Below, piece after piece: positions 21,579-34,168 of a stretch of 64,000 bases of DNA. The notes under the pieces are model-generated. The model did not search any database. It had not been told where the DNA came from and worked only from the letters and a program-made list of their open reading frames with translations. The position numbers and the translations under genes are program-made. How positions within the stretch are numbered: the first letter of the stretch is position 1; the number at the start of each line of letters is the position of its first letter. Source of the stretch: Capniomyces stellatus (taxonomy: Eukaryota; Kickxellomycota; Harpellomycetes; Harpellales; Legeriomycetaceae); contig LUVW01000012.1 of NCBI GenBank assembly GCA_001661515.1, positions 321,829 to 385,828 on the forward strand, given 5' to 3'.

Positions 21579-24500
21579 ATGAGGGAACAATCAGAGGAAT
21601 TTGTCAATGATGTCCGTAAAAACTTGGAACTGGTTTTTGGAATTCCGGGAGTATCGAGTGGAACACTTCAAAATTCTGGTACTGATAATATGTATAGCAT
21701 AGAATACTCTACCAGACAGATAGATTTTGTTCGAGACTTGCCTCGCTTGAATTTTCATCAGGCCACAATTGATATTACAAGTAAGAATCCATTCTAGCCA
21801 GTATTCACCCTAACAACCGTTGCCTTTGGATAGTATATATTGTTGTGCTCTTGTAAACAATACAAGCATGTAATACCAGGTATCTTGTAAAACACCAAAA
21901 TAACGGGCAAATATTGCCAAACTACTGACCCGTTTCTTTTATTTTTTTTTAAAAAAACCTATGACTAAATGTTGTGTAAATTCTTTAGGGTTGGGTAGCG
22001 ACAGAACGTTAGTTTCACAAACTGGGCCTGTAGATTTAAGCGGGGTTTCTGACTCTAGATACGAGACCAGCCAGCCCGGGTCTAGGAAAGTTGTTTTGAA
22101 ATCTGTCGAGGTTAAAGGAGCAAAGAAGCGATATGTCGAAGTAAATCAACGATAACACCCATAATTGACTGCTTTTTTATCTCTTTAAAAGATTGAGAGA
22201 AGGAGAGATAAATGTATAATAAAAACGAGTAGAGAACATCTAGCCTATTCTTAATGTTTGTTGGGTATTTTGACTTTGGTAGATTTGGAATGGCCATAGC
22301 TTGGAAAAGAACTGGGATGTTACTGATATACACGGAGAGTTTTACACTGATGGTTAGTGGCTGAATTATTCAGTATCCGCTATATGTGTGTATGGTTGAG
22401 ACAATATATAATGGGCTTTACTAAGCAATGGCTTGCTTTATCACGATAAGTTTATACTGATGTGATAGTTTGGTTTAAAACATCGGTGTAGGTACTTTTG
22501 GAGGACTGGAATGGTCGCCTTCAGGCAAGCATATTGTCTATGTAGCTGAGCCAAAAGAGTACGATGCGGCCAAGCCTAATATTAAAGTTGGCAAGAAACC
22601 AAGCGTTGAGCAGTCAGGCCAAGACGGTACTAAAAAGACCCAAGGTAAAGCTGGGATGGCGGACCCAAGAAGATACGACTTCAATGAGGATTATGGAGAA
22701 ACGTTCAATGGGAAACGACCACCAGTTCTAATTTTGGTGGACGTGGTTGAAGGCGTTGTTGAGCAGATTACTGGGGAAATCCACGAAAGAAAAGATATAC
22801 AACCGAGTCAGCCTAGGTGGGTTGTATCGAACACAGATGATTCAAACAGTGAAGAGGGTGCTGTTGAGCGAATTGTTTTTACTGGGTACTTGGTAGAGCC
22901 AAGACATTTGGGGTTGGTTTACTGCGCAAACCGTCCTTCACAGCTTTTCATGTGCGATACCAAAGGAAAGGACCTGAAAAGCCTTACTGGCCTAGAGTAT
23001 ACAGCTAGATCGCCTAGACCGTTGCCCACCAACAGCGCGCTTGTGTATTTGTCGTCGCGAATAGGAGGCGCTCATGCAGGTACATCAAGGTTGATGCATT
23101 TGGACATCTCGAGCCTGAAGTGCACCGAGATTATCCCGGAAATAGTTGCACCTCAGCCAAAAAAAACAGAGAAGCATCCTGCGGAATTTCCTGGACTGTA
23201 TACCGATCAACTTCCGCGTGATCCTTGGATTAATTTTGACAAGCTGGGCGCTGACAATAAAAAATTGGTGCTGTTTTGTGATTCGATTTGGTACAGTAAT
23301 AAAGTTGTGTTGGCAGTTGACATGAACACCCACAAGGTGTCATCGCTGTCTAGTGCGTATAGTAATCAAGGATCGTTAGGATTTTTGTCTGCCACGGATA
23401 ACGGTGTGGTTTTGGCAACTCTATCTATGCCCAACAAGGTGCCAGATCTCTATTTGGCACAGCTGGAGCTGGTCGATGACGATGGCGAGACTAACATTGT
23501 AGCCAACAAGTGGCATACTCTAGGTTTGCTATCTACTTCTGAAGGTACTTGCTATATACATGTATATTATTGAGTTACTTGTTTTTTTTTTTTTGGCCTG
23601 TTGCGTAAAAACATGCATGGTATATAAACAATCAAGGCTTAATTCACAACATTTTCTACGTTTAGCTGCAAAGTTAATCCATGAAGAGATCGATTTTTCA
23701 GTCATCAAGTACCCTGAAAACACCGTCAATCTTGAAACAATTCTAACTAAGCCGGTGCGCAAATCAAACCTGAACAGCAAGTTTTTTACTGGAGAGCTAC
23801 CACCTCTCGTAGTTTATCCACACGGCAAGTCAAGTCTGTAATTAAAGCAATATAATATGATATGAAGGTAGGGCGAGGGGGAGCGTTTATCTCGTTTCCA
23901 ATTTAACTAACGCTTTTACTGTAAACTTGCCATGTATTTTTTTTTTTGGATGTAATAATAGGAGGACCTCACTCTACATGCATTACTGGGTTGAGTCCTA
24001 TCCCAACCCTTTTGACTCTCTTGGGGTTTGCTGTCGCACAAGGTAATCCAGCCAACTTTTATGTTTATGTTTTAGCACATTGTGTTTTTGATTGTACAAC
24101 TACTTGGTCGTGTTATAAACACGAATGATTTGGCTTGTTTTTGGCCATAAAACACCATTATTGTTGGCGGCTAATCGGTATACTTGTGTAAATACATCAA
24201 TGTATACAATGATATAGTAAACTATACTGGATCGCTTGGGTTTGGGCAGCAGTCGGTAGATGAATTGATTGGAAAGATTGGTGACTTGGACGTGTCCGAG
24301 ATAGTTTATGTGACTCGCGATCTTGCAGAAAACAAAAGAATGGTCGATAAAGACAGAATGGTATACAACGGAGGTTCGCATTCTGGATTTACTGGTGCGC
24401 ATATAGCAGGAAGACATGCAGGGTTGTACAAGGCGCTGGTTCTCCGAAACTCGGTGATTAATATTGGCGAAATGGTGGCAAAGTCTGATATTCCTGATTG

Positions 24501-24834
24501 GTGCTACTCAGAGGTTGGTTTGAACTACGACTTTAGCATGAAACTGGCCAACAACCCAATGATGACACCCGAATCATACAAGGTAATGTGGGATGCTAGT
24601 CCTCAGCAATATGTTGGGAGTGTTAGAGACCCCATCTTGTTGAATGTAGGTGCTTCTGACCGAAGAGTTCCGCCTGAGCAGTCCTACCAATACTACCGAC
24701 TGCTGAAGGCCAACGGCAACTGCCATGTTGAGTGCAAAGTATATCCAAGTGTAGGTCATCCTTTGGATTCTGTTGAAGCAATTAGAGACTCGATTGTTGG
24801 TTTTGTTTTGTTTTATGACTCTTTTATCAACTAG
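21579..24834 (+). CDS. Acylaminoacyl-peptidase (prolyl oligopeptidase family S9C)
   Basis: Seven exons: 21579-21780, 21989-22140, 22283-22352, 22492-23544, 23666-23824, 23962-24042, 24218-24834. They give 777 aa in one frame (human APEH is 732). The enzyme removes N-acetylated residues from peptides in the cytosol. The N-terminal ~500 residues should form the beta-propeller (GTFGGLEWSP near its start). The C-terminal hydrolase has VVYPHGGPHS (oxyanion region), VNYTGSLGFG, the nucleophile S626 in GGSHSGF, D720 in GASDRRVP and H753 in GHPLDS, a complete triad. IPDWCYSE matches the APEH signature. The nucleophile elbow has Ser where the family has Gly (GGSHGGF). The intron after exon 5 begins GCAAGT, a GC-AG intron, supported because only this junction restores the YPHGGPHS motif. 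Confidence 0.92.
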
Positions 24835-25262
24835 TTTGGTCTGGCAGTTGCCATTATTTTTTTTATTTTTATTTTTTATTTTTTTATTATACTCCGTATT
24901 CTAAATTTCGCACTTTTACACTAATTCGTGCTTTACTTGGCTTTGTTCACAAGTCTTGGATATATTGGCGTACTAGTGTTGGGATATTTTAAATCTTTTT
25001 ATTAAATCTTTATTTACAACAATTCAATTCGTTTACTTATCACGGCAAGACTGGTTCGTCTGACTGTACAGGTCAACTTATAAATCTACAGATTCGATCG
25101 AGCTTTTTGACTGGGAAATCAACTCAGCAACTATTTTTCCATCCAAAATACAGAAATATTCATAGGTTGCGTTAGCATAAAATCGCATTGCCAATACTGT
25201 TTCTAACCAAAGGTTGTAAAAAGGTGTAAATCGCCATTATGTTATGTTGCCACATAGCTGTG
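24835..25262. other. Convergent 3' intergenic region (peptidase / Pop5)
   Basis: AT-rich, with long T runs just after the peptidase stop. It would contain both 3' UTRs. No gene is seen. Confidence 0.5.
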
Positions 25263-25882
25263 TCAACAGACTAAATCACCTTTTATGTTTGCAGCGTACT
25301 CGTTTTCCACTGATTTGCTCGAGTACAGCTTGAGTATTAGATTACGATCATATCTAACAGCCGCATGTTGGCATTTTCTTATAGTCCCGCTGACATGGAT
25401 TACAGTAAACCTACACGCTTTGTTTCGGATCTGGTCAATCATTGTCATTGCTGCCCAAACCATTCTGTAGTTGTCTCGCGAAACACGCATTATTCCCATG
25501 TTTGTGACAGGACTGTAGTACTTTACTATATATATATTTGCAAATATTATTATTTTCCCAATTTAAATTAATTTCGTTTTTCAGTGTAAAAAAAGTGGAA
25601 TACAGTCGACATTAAGCACTCTGTATCTTCATAAAAGCAATCCAAATACTCGTAATCTTTACCATTCATGTTTGATAAAATCAATCCAATTCCAACATCG
25701 CCAAAATTCGAAGTTATAAAACCGCGCAGTTTGTTTTCTATTTCATAATTGTCGAGGATAGTTCGAGCGCCTTCTCTATTATTTGTTTTAGCTGCTAAAG
25801 CCCGATTGCTTTTGTTTATTATCGACAGTTCGTCTTTGAATTCTATTTGAAAACAAATGTACCTGTTCTTAAATCTAACCAT
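25263..25882 (-). CDS. POP5: RNase P/MRP protein subunit Pop5
   Basis: Two exons, 25882-25663 and 25525-25263, give 160 aa. Pop5 binds the RNA of RNase P (tRNA 5' processing) and RNase MRP (rRNA processing) in the nucleus. The N-terminus MVRFKNRY is typical. After the splice the protein reads VKYYSPVTNMGIMRVSRDNYRMVW, followed by HVSGTIRKCQHAA, the conserved C-terminal signature. The junction N|VKYYSP was chosen because it alone gives this family motif in frame (donor G|GTAAAG, acceptor TATAG|TAAAG). The length is normal for the family. The Asn-rich loop near residues 35-50 is not distinctive. Confidence 0.92.
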
Positions 25883-27766
25883 TACTTTTATATTTGTTCT
25901 TGACGGTTTATCTCTGCGCTCTACTATACTCTTTTCTTTTGTTTATTCCAATCTTGTTAAAGAAAAAAGAAGGTAAATCAATTAATGTTTTTGAATCAGA
26001 TTATCTTCCCCTCGCATTTTTTTTCCCTATTTTTGTTTTCAAATGCAGGTGTTAATTGATTGATTTATGATCGATTTAGTATAAAAAAATAAACTCGACT
26101 TTGGTTGACCTTTTTTTTTCTTTACTGCAGTTTGATGTTTAAATTCAATTTAATTTGATTTCGTAAAATATCTCTCATTCAGCCAATGCTATTGCTAGGC
26201 GATTCATATGTTCATTGATATAAAGTTTGATATATAACCTTTTTTATTTTTTAAATCTTCAAGTTTGGCGATTGATGGTGTTGATTACTAATTGCGCCCG
26301 CTTCGCTGTTTTATAGCTGATGTGTTTTGTTAATATACACTTAACTGTATATCAATCCCATATCCAACCAGCATTTTTTCTTCTTTCTGCATTCATCTGT
26401 TTTTCCCGCTTTTTCCGGATTTATTCCAGTTTTTTTCCGTTAATGTGGACTTTATGAGTTTAAAATTTTTATTGCTGGGTAAAAAATCTTCTGACCGGAA
26501 AAAAAGTTTGAATGCTAATGCTGTTTCCATCAATAGAAAGTTTGGTTTAAACACAAATGCTACATTTAACCTCTTTTGTTTTTGCTTTGAATTTTTAAAA
26601 CAGTTCAACATCTCAAAATTCATCCAAAGTGTAACAACTCTTTTCAACAAGTTACTGTTAGCTGCTGGTTTGCCAACCACAATAACTTGCTTTATAATGC
26701 CATCTTAAGCAATAGCAAACACACCAAGAAAACTTGGAAATTATTCTTGTAGAATTTGTACATTGTTACTAAAAAGGGATTAATGAATAGGTACGTTGGC
26801 GGATAGTTGCTAATTACTGACGTGTATGTCAGCTACATCCTCCATCCATTCGTCTAAACTACCAAGTAGTGACGAGGCCAACACAAAAGACAGTCAAATT
26901 AGCAATGGTTTACTAGTTAAATCGGTACAGTCATATTTGCGTCAAATTCGAACAAAAAAATAATCATTGTTCAAAGTAAATGAGGTAATTTGGGGCCGTA
27001 ACAAATATACCGCCAACATGTTATCCAATTGCTGTTATATTATGTCTTGGTGTGGGATTCAGCAAACTTTAAATTTGATTAAATCAGCCAAATAAAACGA
27101 CAAATATACAAAGTCGGTTTTATTCTAACTGTTTCTACAAAAAAAACAATAAAAAAAAAAAAATCAAAATCTGTCTAACGATAAACACATTCAAAGCAAA
27201 GTGAGGTTTGTAAATATATATGTAACGTAAAGATAGAGCAAGTTACCAAAGGCTAGCTTATAAAAACAACACGGTATTAACTTTGCATCAACCAAAGCTG
27301 TGACCGAAGCTGTGACCGAAATATTGATGCCAGAGTAGATTTTCAGCAATAGAATTTGTTACTCGGACCTTTAGATGATGGCAGAGGAGATGTCAAAAAT
27401 AACTCTTTTTTTTTTGTAGCTTACCAAAGCTTAAATTAAAGTCAGATCATAACTTTGTTGCGATCTTAAAAAGCACATTTACAGCTTGATTAAAGTTGCT
27501 GCTTAGGCACACTAGCCTTATTTTTCATTTTTTTGTTCTTGTTCTTGTTTTTTTCTTGTTTTCTTGTTTTTTTCGTTCGAGATATTTATAATTGATATAT
27601 AATCAATGATTTTCCGAGCATGGAGTTTAGAAATTAAGATCGTTTTTTGTTTTTAGTCCTTCAAGCTAATAATAACCTATTGAAAAAAAACAACTTAATC
27701 CTTTTGTGATATTCAGATAACATTTGGCGTGAATATATTATACCTTCTAAATATTTATATTTAAAA
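25883..27766. other. Gene-free AT-rich region, 1.9 kb
   Basis: Between the divergent starts of Pop5 and the acid phosphatase. Overlapping ORFs of about 90 codons on both strands near 26400-26700 have no family features and mirror one another, so I treat them as chance. Promoters of both neighbours must lie here. Confidence 0.5.
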
Positions 27767-29308
27767 ATGATTCAAAGCCCAAAACAGTGCTTCGTTATTG
27801 CAGCCTACCTTTTGCTGACAGCAAAGTCAGAACAGACAGCTTTAAATAAAATAACAGATCCCAGCTCACCATACTTCCACTGCCAAGCTGATTTTCCAAA
27901 CCCTGAAACATACAAACCTGTGCCAGGCAGTAGTCTGATTTTTATGCAATTGGTGATGAGACATGGTGATAGAACTCCCCAATCTGCTTTGCCAAATGAC
28001 AGAACTGTTTGGGACGTATGCGACGATGTTCTTATACAAGCAATAAATCCAGACAGTAACTACTCAGCTGACAAGGGCGGCGTCGCTTTCAAAATTGATA
28101 CTAGCTTTCCAGACCCCAAGATAGTAAACTACACGGGCAACTTTTGGTCAGGAAACTGCGAAACATCACAGGTTACCAGAAAGGGCAAAGCACAGCTGCA
28201 GACTTTAGGAGGAGAAATGAGAAAAATCTATGTAGACCAGCTGAAATTTCTTGACAATGACCTGATCAATGACAACATCATCAAAATCAGAACAAGTACA
28301 TTCAAGTATGTAGTTAAAGTTCCAGGACTAAATAATTTGCAAGCATAATCTAAATTAATCGATGAGTGGCCAGGCCAAGTTTTATTTTTTTTTCTTACCA
28401 GATTAAAGTATTGGATATTAAAGCAGCTAATTCGTTGTGTAAATAGGAGAACACAGGTGTCAGCAGCGAGCTTCATCAAGGGACTTTATCCACACGGCAA
28501 GTGTGTTACAAACGCAACAGTTTCAATGACGCATTACCCCATGGATGCTGACTTTATGTTTGCCAACGGACTGGTATGTCCAAGAACCGACCAAATTAGA
28601 CCGCTGATCAGAAACTCGGAAGGGTTCCAAACCCACTTTAACAATTCGTACAGTGCTATGGAAAGAATGAATAAGATTCTCAAACTTAGTTCCAGAACGT
28701 TTAGCAATTCCACGCTTACAATGTACACTTTTGCCGATCTTCTTTTACCAATTTTATGCCACAACAAGTCTTTAAAGTGCAACTCAAATGGAAAGTGCAT
28801 CACCTTGGAAGATGTTACAGCAGCTTACAAAGGCGCGATTTTTGAGAACTCATTCCAAAGACAACTGAGTCCGTTTTCAAAAGAGTTCTCGCGACTCGGC
28901 GCAGGACCTCTTGTAAACGAAATGGTTACAGAAATGCAAAACAATATTGACTATGACCTCAAGAAAATAGCAAATAGCGCCGGTTCGGCTAAGCCTTTTC
29001 GCTTCAGCGTATACTCTGGTCACGATGAAACTTTGGCAGCAATCTTTAGTATGTTTGGAATACCAAACTTGGATGCTTACCTTCCACCGTATGCCTCAAA
29101 CATTGTGCTTGAGGTTTGGAGGGATAATACAGATAAAAAGTATTATGTCCGGGTAATTTACAATGGGAAGGTAGTCGAGTTAGTAAAGCATGCAGAGACC
29201 AACAATACTTGGTGCGATCTTTCTAAATGCGAATGGTCAAACTACAGTGGTTATCTAAAGAGCCTTTTGCCTAAGGATACTAATGCCGAGTGCAAGAATC
29301 TCCCCTAA
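27767..29308 (+). CDS. Secreted histidine acid phosphatase (branch 2)
   Basis: Two exons, 27767-28305 and 28447-29308, give 466 aa. Residues 1 to about 21 form a signal peptide. The catalytic motif RHGDRTP is near residue 65, where its His is phosphorylated during catalysis, and the proton-donor HD lies in YSGHDETLA in the second exon. This is the His_Phos_2 family (phytases, lysosomal and prostatic acid phosphatase); TRKGKAQLQTLGG also fits. Many N-x-S/T sites (NYS, NYT, NAT, NNS, NST, NNT) suggest a glycosylated, extracellular or vacuolar enzyme that releases phosphate from organic esters. The splice restores STFKRTQVSAAS, matching the family's R-S/T-x-x-x-R-T pattern. The exact substrate is not predictable from sequence. 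Confidence 0.92.
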
Positions 29309-30237
29309 GTCCAAAGTTTATTAGCTGTGTATTTCTTACAGGTTGCTTTTCTGGGTTTTTTCTTCTATTTCTTTACTAGTCTTAGTATTACTTCGACTTT
29401 GGTTTTAGTATCATTTATACATTTGCATTTAATAAACTCGTAACCCACCAGATTTATCATATGTTGGTCCCAAGCTCTTTTGCCGATAGATATACAACAT
29501 GAGTATTGCAGTAGTTATCACAATAAAATGATATCAATTTTTTAAAAGAAAAGGCTTGCCATATTATCACATGATTTCAGGTTATTTTTGTAGATCAGTT
29601 GGATTAAAAAAAAAACCATTGCAGATAAGCAAAACCACATCATATCAATTCCACTGATTTTGATAACCAGCAGTTGTGTAATTGCTAATTAATATAATAA
29701 CCGAATACAATGTGCTAGATTACTCACTACCGAGTCATTGTGATGTACATGCCTTCTTTTTGTAACTCGTTATTTCTGAGAAACTTGTGTGCCGTAATTA
29801 TCACGAGTACCCTTAGTATAAAGCGATTATTAACATATCGCGAATAATCCAAACTAATAATACCTCTACATACTATACTCAGCTACAGTCTGCTGTTTGA
29901 AGGGTAGCATCAGTAGAAAATAAACATCAACAAAAGGTGTGGATATGTCACGTTGTCTGGCAAAAAAGGGAAAATAAAAATCACGCTGCTGATTATAAAG
30001 AACAGACCTCAAATGACTTGGATGCCAACTTGTATAAATACCGGCTACTTGTCCGATATAAAAATGCCCCTTAAACTGATTTAAAATTTACAAGTACAAG
30101 CCCTTAAACAAATATTGAGCATAGTATTAAATTCTCCATCCAAGAGGCAGACATAGCTCACAGAAAAACATACTTATTTTAAAAAGTGTAAACCATTCTG
30201 ACAAAGCAAGCATAAACAACATACTATCTACGACAAA
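29309..30237. other. Intergenic region, 0.9 kb
   Basis: AT-rich 3' flank of the phosphatase gene followed by unassigned sequence. No ORF with support, no RNA gene and no repeat was recognised. Confidence 0.5.
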
Positions 30238-30588
30238 ATGACCAGTTCAAAAGTATCCATAGCTTCTGTAGGAAGAACAATAAAAAACCATCTTAAAGGT
30301 ATATTTCTTCAGAGACCAAACAAGAGCGAGGCCGGAGAGCATAACCGCCAAAGTCCGTGTGCCCAAATCAATCAGACAGACACCAGATCTTCCCTAAATT
30401 CAAGCAACTCCCTAGGAGTTGCCATAGAAACAGCATCCATAGCAGAAAGCATAAACTCTATAACGTCCAGCTGTTCCGAAATAACCTTGGCTGCGGTTCC
30501 AGAAAGCAGAACACCTCCGCGCAGATTGGTTGTTCCGGTAATTAATAACCGCTTCCTAATATGCGGCAACATAATGGTGATGGTATAA
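30238..30588 (+). CDS. Small hypothetical protein, Ser-rich, 116 aa
   Basis: An open frame of 116 codons with a purine-rich leader before the ATG. The start is basic (ending in ...RTIKNHLKGIFLQRP), the middle is Ser/Asn/Thr-rich and the end is hydrophobic (VVPVINNRFLICGNIMVMV). It has no recognised domain. The basic, helix-prone start could be a targeting signal, but that is speculation. No paralogue is visible here. It may equally be non-coding. Confidence 0.35.
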   Translation: MTSSKVSIASVGRTIKNHLKGIFLQRPNKSEAGEHNRQSPCAQINQTDTRSSLNSSNSLGVAIETASIAESINSITSSCSEITLAAVPESRTPPRRLVVPVINNRFLICGNIMVMV

Positions 30589-30783
30589 TTCCAAACAAGC
30601 ACCAACAAACGTATTGTAAGAACACAAGGCTCAACCGTTTGAGTTATTTAGACTTTTTTTCTTAGGCAGTAAGTTTACAATTCCTACTCCAAAATTTAAA
30701 GAAACAACAAACTTTCTTTATTTTAGCTGTTAAAATTTCTACAATGCCACTATTTAATGTAAATAAACACACAACCAATAAAT

Positions 30784-31831
30784 TTAATTGATGTCGACTT
30801 TTCTAATCAACTCCTTTTTGATAATCTTCAAAAGCGGAACCGAAACATTTACTCCAAGTAATAGAGTTCCTATGGTCCACTTGGCTGTATCGGCTGCAGT
30901 GATTTCATCGGGCATAAACATGCCCACCAGCTTACACAGCACACCAACTACTATCCCTTCTAGTGCATGCACAACAAACGCAATCTTAAAAATGGTCCAT
31001 GCTGTTGACTGTGACATAATCAACCGGATCCACGAAACTGATGCGTGTGGTGTTTCTGCAACACCAAGGTAGTAGTTTAACAAAAGCATGAAGAGGCTAA
31101 GTACGGATGCAAATGTGTTTGGAGCCTTGAATGAGAACATGGGTTTAAATACATAGTTTTTGGATAGTGTGGACTCTTTAGAAATCTATCAATCATAGCA
31201 AGCGGCAAGAGTAGGAAGAAGAAGAAGAAAAAAAATTAATCGTTTCCAATAACCACATAAAAATATATATATTTAGTAGCCAAATTTAGCCGATTGAGAT
31301 GTGAAACGCAAACAAAAAGCACACAGCGATATCGCACCAAAAAACACTCACGGAGTTGCATGGCATTAGTAGCGATTCTAATCAAGCCAACACTTGTCAA
31401 AAAAAAACCCCCCGACCATCGCAGCTTACCTTTAGAGCAACCCGCGATTCTTCTACCAACTCGCCGATTGATTTAATAAAGCCGTTTCTAGAGTTTACTG
31501 GGGTTTGGAAGGCAAAGCGCATGTCCTCTGTGGATATTCTCTGAGAAGCCGGGTGTTGGTTTGACTCGACTGGGGCGTTTTTAGATTCTTCTAAAGCCAA
31601 TTCGATTGGTGCGTCATCAGTGCTGATATACTCCCACAACAAATCAAAGCCGCTGGAATCTAAATCTGTAACTTGGGCATCCAGGGTGTCGGACCTAGAA
31701 CCGAAATGTTTGGCCAAATATATTAGACTGTCTACATGTTTGTTATTCAATTCATGCAGCAACTCTTCCTTTTCATCCTCGAGTGGATCTTTTTTATGCT
31801 TAGAGACACCTCTATTCTTGATGTTTGACAT
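30784..31831 (-). CDS. DUF2470-DUF4499 (TMEM254-like) integral membrane protein
   Basis: Two exons, 31831-31430 and 31185-30784, give 267 aa. Residues about 20-70 (LHELNNKHVDSLIYLAKHFG, ending in GFDLLWEY) resemble DUF2470, a small fold shared with haem-oxygenase-like and FMN-binding proteins. After the splice (VALK|ISKEST) the second half has hydrophobic helices and the stretch FVVHALEGIVVGVLCK with AKWTIGTLLLG, which looks like DUF4499/TMEM254. Fusions of these two domains are known among fungal membrane proteins, with no established function. A 118-codon ORF at 30784-31140 is only the second exon. Domain names rest on recalled patterns. Confidence 0.75.
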
Positions 31832-32589
31832 GCTGTTGGTAAAAGGGCGTTGGTTTAGATTTAATTGTAAAATTTAATATAAATTAAAAGTAAAAGCAAA
31901 AGCAAAATTAAACAAGAGCTGGAAAACAAGTAAAAGTTCGTGGTTTTAAACCAAGTGAAACAGCAATGTTTATCAAATACAACAGAAATAATAAAATGGT
32001 TTGCATCGTATTTTTTTTGTACCAATTGAGTCGAGTCGTTTCATTTTTTTTAAAATCAGAGTTATTTGCTTTATAAAAATAAGGCAAAATGAAGTAACAA
32101 ACCGCAATAAGTTTGCTTAAAAATAGATTTAACCGAATTAAAGGCGTGATACCAATGTAAAAACTGTTAAGTTATTCAATCAAAACGAACAAGGCAAAAA
32201 AAAATATTGGGCTTTCAACCCAGAAAAACTTGGCAATTTCAGCTTTAATAGTTTTTAGAAACTCAATGTTGGTATGCACGATCCAACTTTTTTTTTTCCT
32301 GAAATAAATTGTGTAAAAAAAAAAAAAGTAGAAAAAGTGCAAAATATTATAAAAGCCAAAACTTACTAGAACATTTTCTAAAGTTTTATAGTCACGATTA
32401 TAGATCTAACAAGAGTAGGAACACCGGGTTGAAATAAAAGGGCAGAAACGAAAACACAATCGGAAAGTATAGCAGCCAATTTTTTGTTTTATTGCTTAAG
32501 ATTCAGGACAATCGATAAATCCAAAAGGAGGAATATTGAAATTATTATTATTTTTTTTTGCAAAATCAAGAAGCGAGGATAATTCGGCA
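31832..32589. other. Divergent intergenic region, 0.76 kb
   Basis: Shared 5' region of the DUF2470 gene (-) and the RsfS-like gene (+). It is AT-rich with several T or A runs. No element was identified with confidence. Confidence 0.5.
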
Positions 32590-33803
32590 ATGCTTAAATT
32601 CAAGCAGACTAGTAAACTTTTTAAAAGTCTTACAAGACGAGAATATGCTGTCAAGGCAAGCAATGCAGGCCAAATAGAAAGGTACAGTCGCCAGCAAGTA
32701 AAGCAGACATTTCCCGTGCAATTTAGGCACAATGAGATTTTTAAAAAGACAAGTGGTGATAGATGCCATGTGCATACACTTTCATTTGTGAGCAAAGAGA
32801 GGAGGGAGGTTGATGGTAAAGCTTCGGAGGATGAGTTTGGTAGAAGCCAAACAAAAAATGCTGCCAATCACAAGATTTTGGCTGAGAAATACTCTGAACT
32901 TGAAGGGAACGAAGCCGAAACACTAGACAAACACTCCATGGTAGGTCTCTACCCCGAGCTTTTAAACGTGGACAAGGATTTTTCAGATGAAAACGGGATG
33001 GATACAGAACATGGTGCACAAGGTATGGGCCAAGGTGTAAAGATACTGGATATCGAAGAAGCTGACCACGAGTGGTTTGTTGACCAATCGTTCATGACAC
33101 CGGAGCTTGAAAGCGAGCCAAAAGAAACAGCCAATCCTAAAATCCCGCTGTGGAAAAGGAAGGTGCTTGAAGCAAAACAAAGCCAGGGAATGGATACAGC
33201 ACAGCTTTTGGTTTTAGATGTGGACCCAAACTCAATTGCTTCAACAGTCCTAAAGACGCTGGAAGAAGGGAAATCACAATATATAAACGTATTAGACGTC
33301 TCTAGAAAGTGTGAGTGGACAGACAAAATGATTATTGCAGAGGCTATAAGCATCAAACACATGCAATCAATGGCACAGGATATATTGACAACGGTAACTA
33401 GCATGAGAATTAAGCTGTCCCGCTGTGCTATTTTTTTATATTTTTATCCCATAACTTTTAGAATGACTGCTGTATTTTTTTTTGTTTTCACGTTGGAGAT
33501 ACTCTAACTGGGTATACATACTTGCTATAGGTCAAGGCGCTAATAAGGCGATCCAACCCAGACTTGAAAGACTATTCCACAGGGGTAGATGGGTGGGATA
33601 GTGACGAGTGGATTGCCATGGATTTCGGTTCCGTAGTTGTTCACATTATGACAAATGAAGCGCGCACCAATTACGATCTTGAAAAACTATGGTCCTCAGA
33701 GGTCAAAGAATCGATACATGACCAAAGCGAAATGGCAGTAAGAGAAAAGCAGACGTCTGATGTCGAAATATCTCAAAATTTAGAAAACAGCAAACTGTTA
33801 TAG
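32590..33803 (+). CDS. Mitochondrial ribosome silencing factor, RsfS/MALSU1-like
   Basis: Two exons, 32590-33393 and 33531-33803, give 358 aa. The C-terminal ~110 residues are the RsfS domain: INVLDVSRKCEWTDKMIIAEAISIKH, then after the splice VKALIRRSNPD, WIAMDFGSVVVHIM and ARTNYDLEKLW. RsfS binds uL14 (L14) of the large ribosomal subunit; MALSU1 and the N-terminal part of yeast Atp25 do this for mitoribosome assembly. The first ~40 residues are rich in Lys/Arg and poor in acids, as in a mitochondrial targeting sequence. The ~200-residue middle is charged, poorly conserved in type and probably flexible. I prefer the ATG at 32590; an in-frame ATG at 32536 would add 18 residues. Confidence 0.88.
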
Positions 33804-34168
33804 CTAGAAAAGGCATGATCTGCCACAACTTCTTCCAATATCACAATATTTAATTAGTAGCTATATGAATACACTTTTTTTTCCTCTTAATATTATAAAT
33901 ATAATCTGTCATTATCCAAAGACAAAAGCCCAACAATGTTTCGGAAAACTGACTTTCAGACAGCCAGTAATGAATAAGATTCATGTAAATGCGTTGTGAC
34001 TCGGCACTCATATTTGTGACAGTTATTTAGTTAGTACGTGGCAGCGTGTTTAAGCGGAAATATTTATATTTGAATGCAGCAATCCAATTAAAATATTAAA
34101 ACCTAGACCTATTTATGCCTAGTTAAAAAAGCACGCTTTAGACAACCTTGAAGGTGTGGTCGTCGTAA
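33804..34168. other. Convergent 3' intergenic region
   Basis: Between the RsfS-like stop and the epimerase stop. AT-rich with no gene. Both 3' UTRs fall here. Confidence 0.5.

Noticed and set aside
26393..26708. Overlapping ORFs of 87-95 codons on both strands
   Set aside because: They mirror one another in AT-rich DNA, with Lys/Asn/Phe bias from composition and no recognisable domain.
30784..31140. Stand-alone 118-residue membrane protein
   Set aside because: Its frame extends upstream to a good acceptor and joins in phase to the DUF2470 exon, so it is the second exon of one gene.
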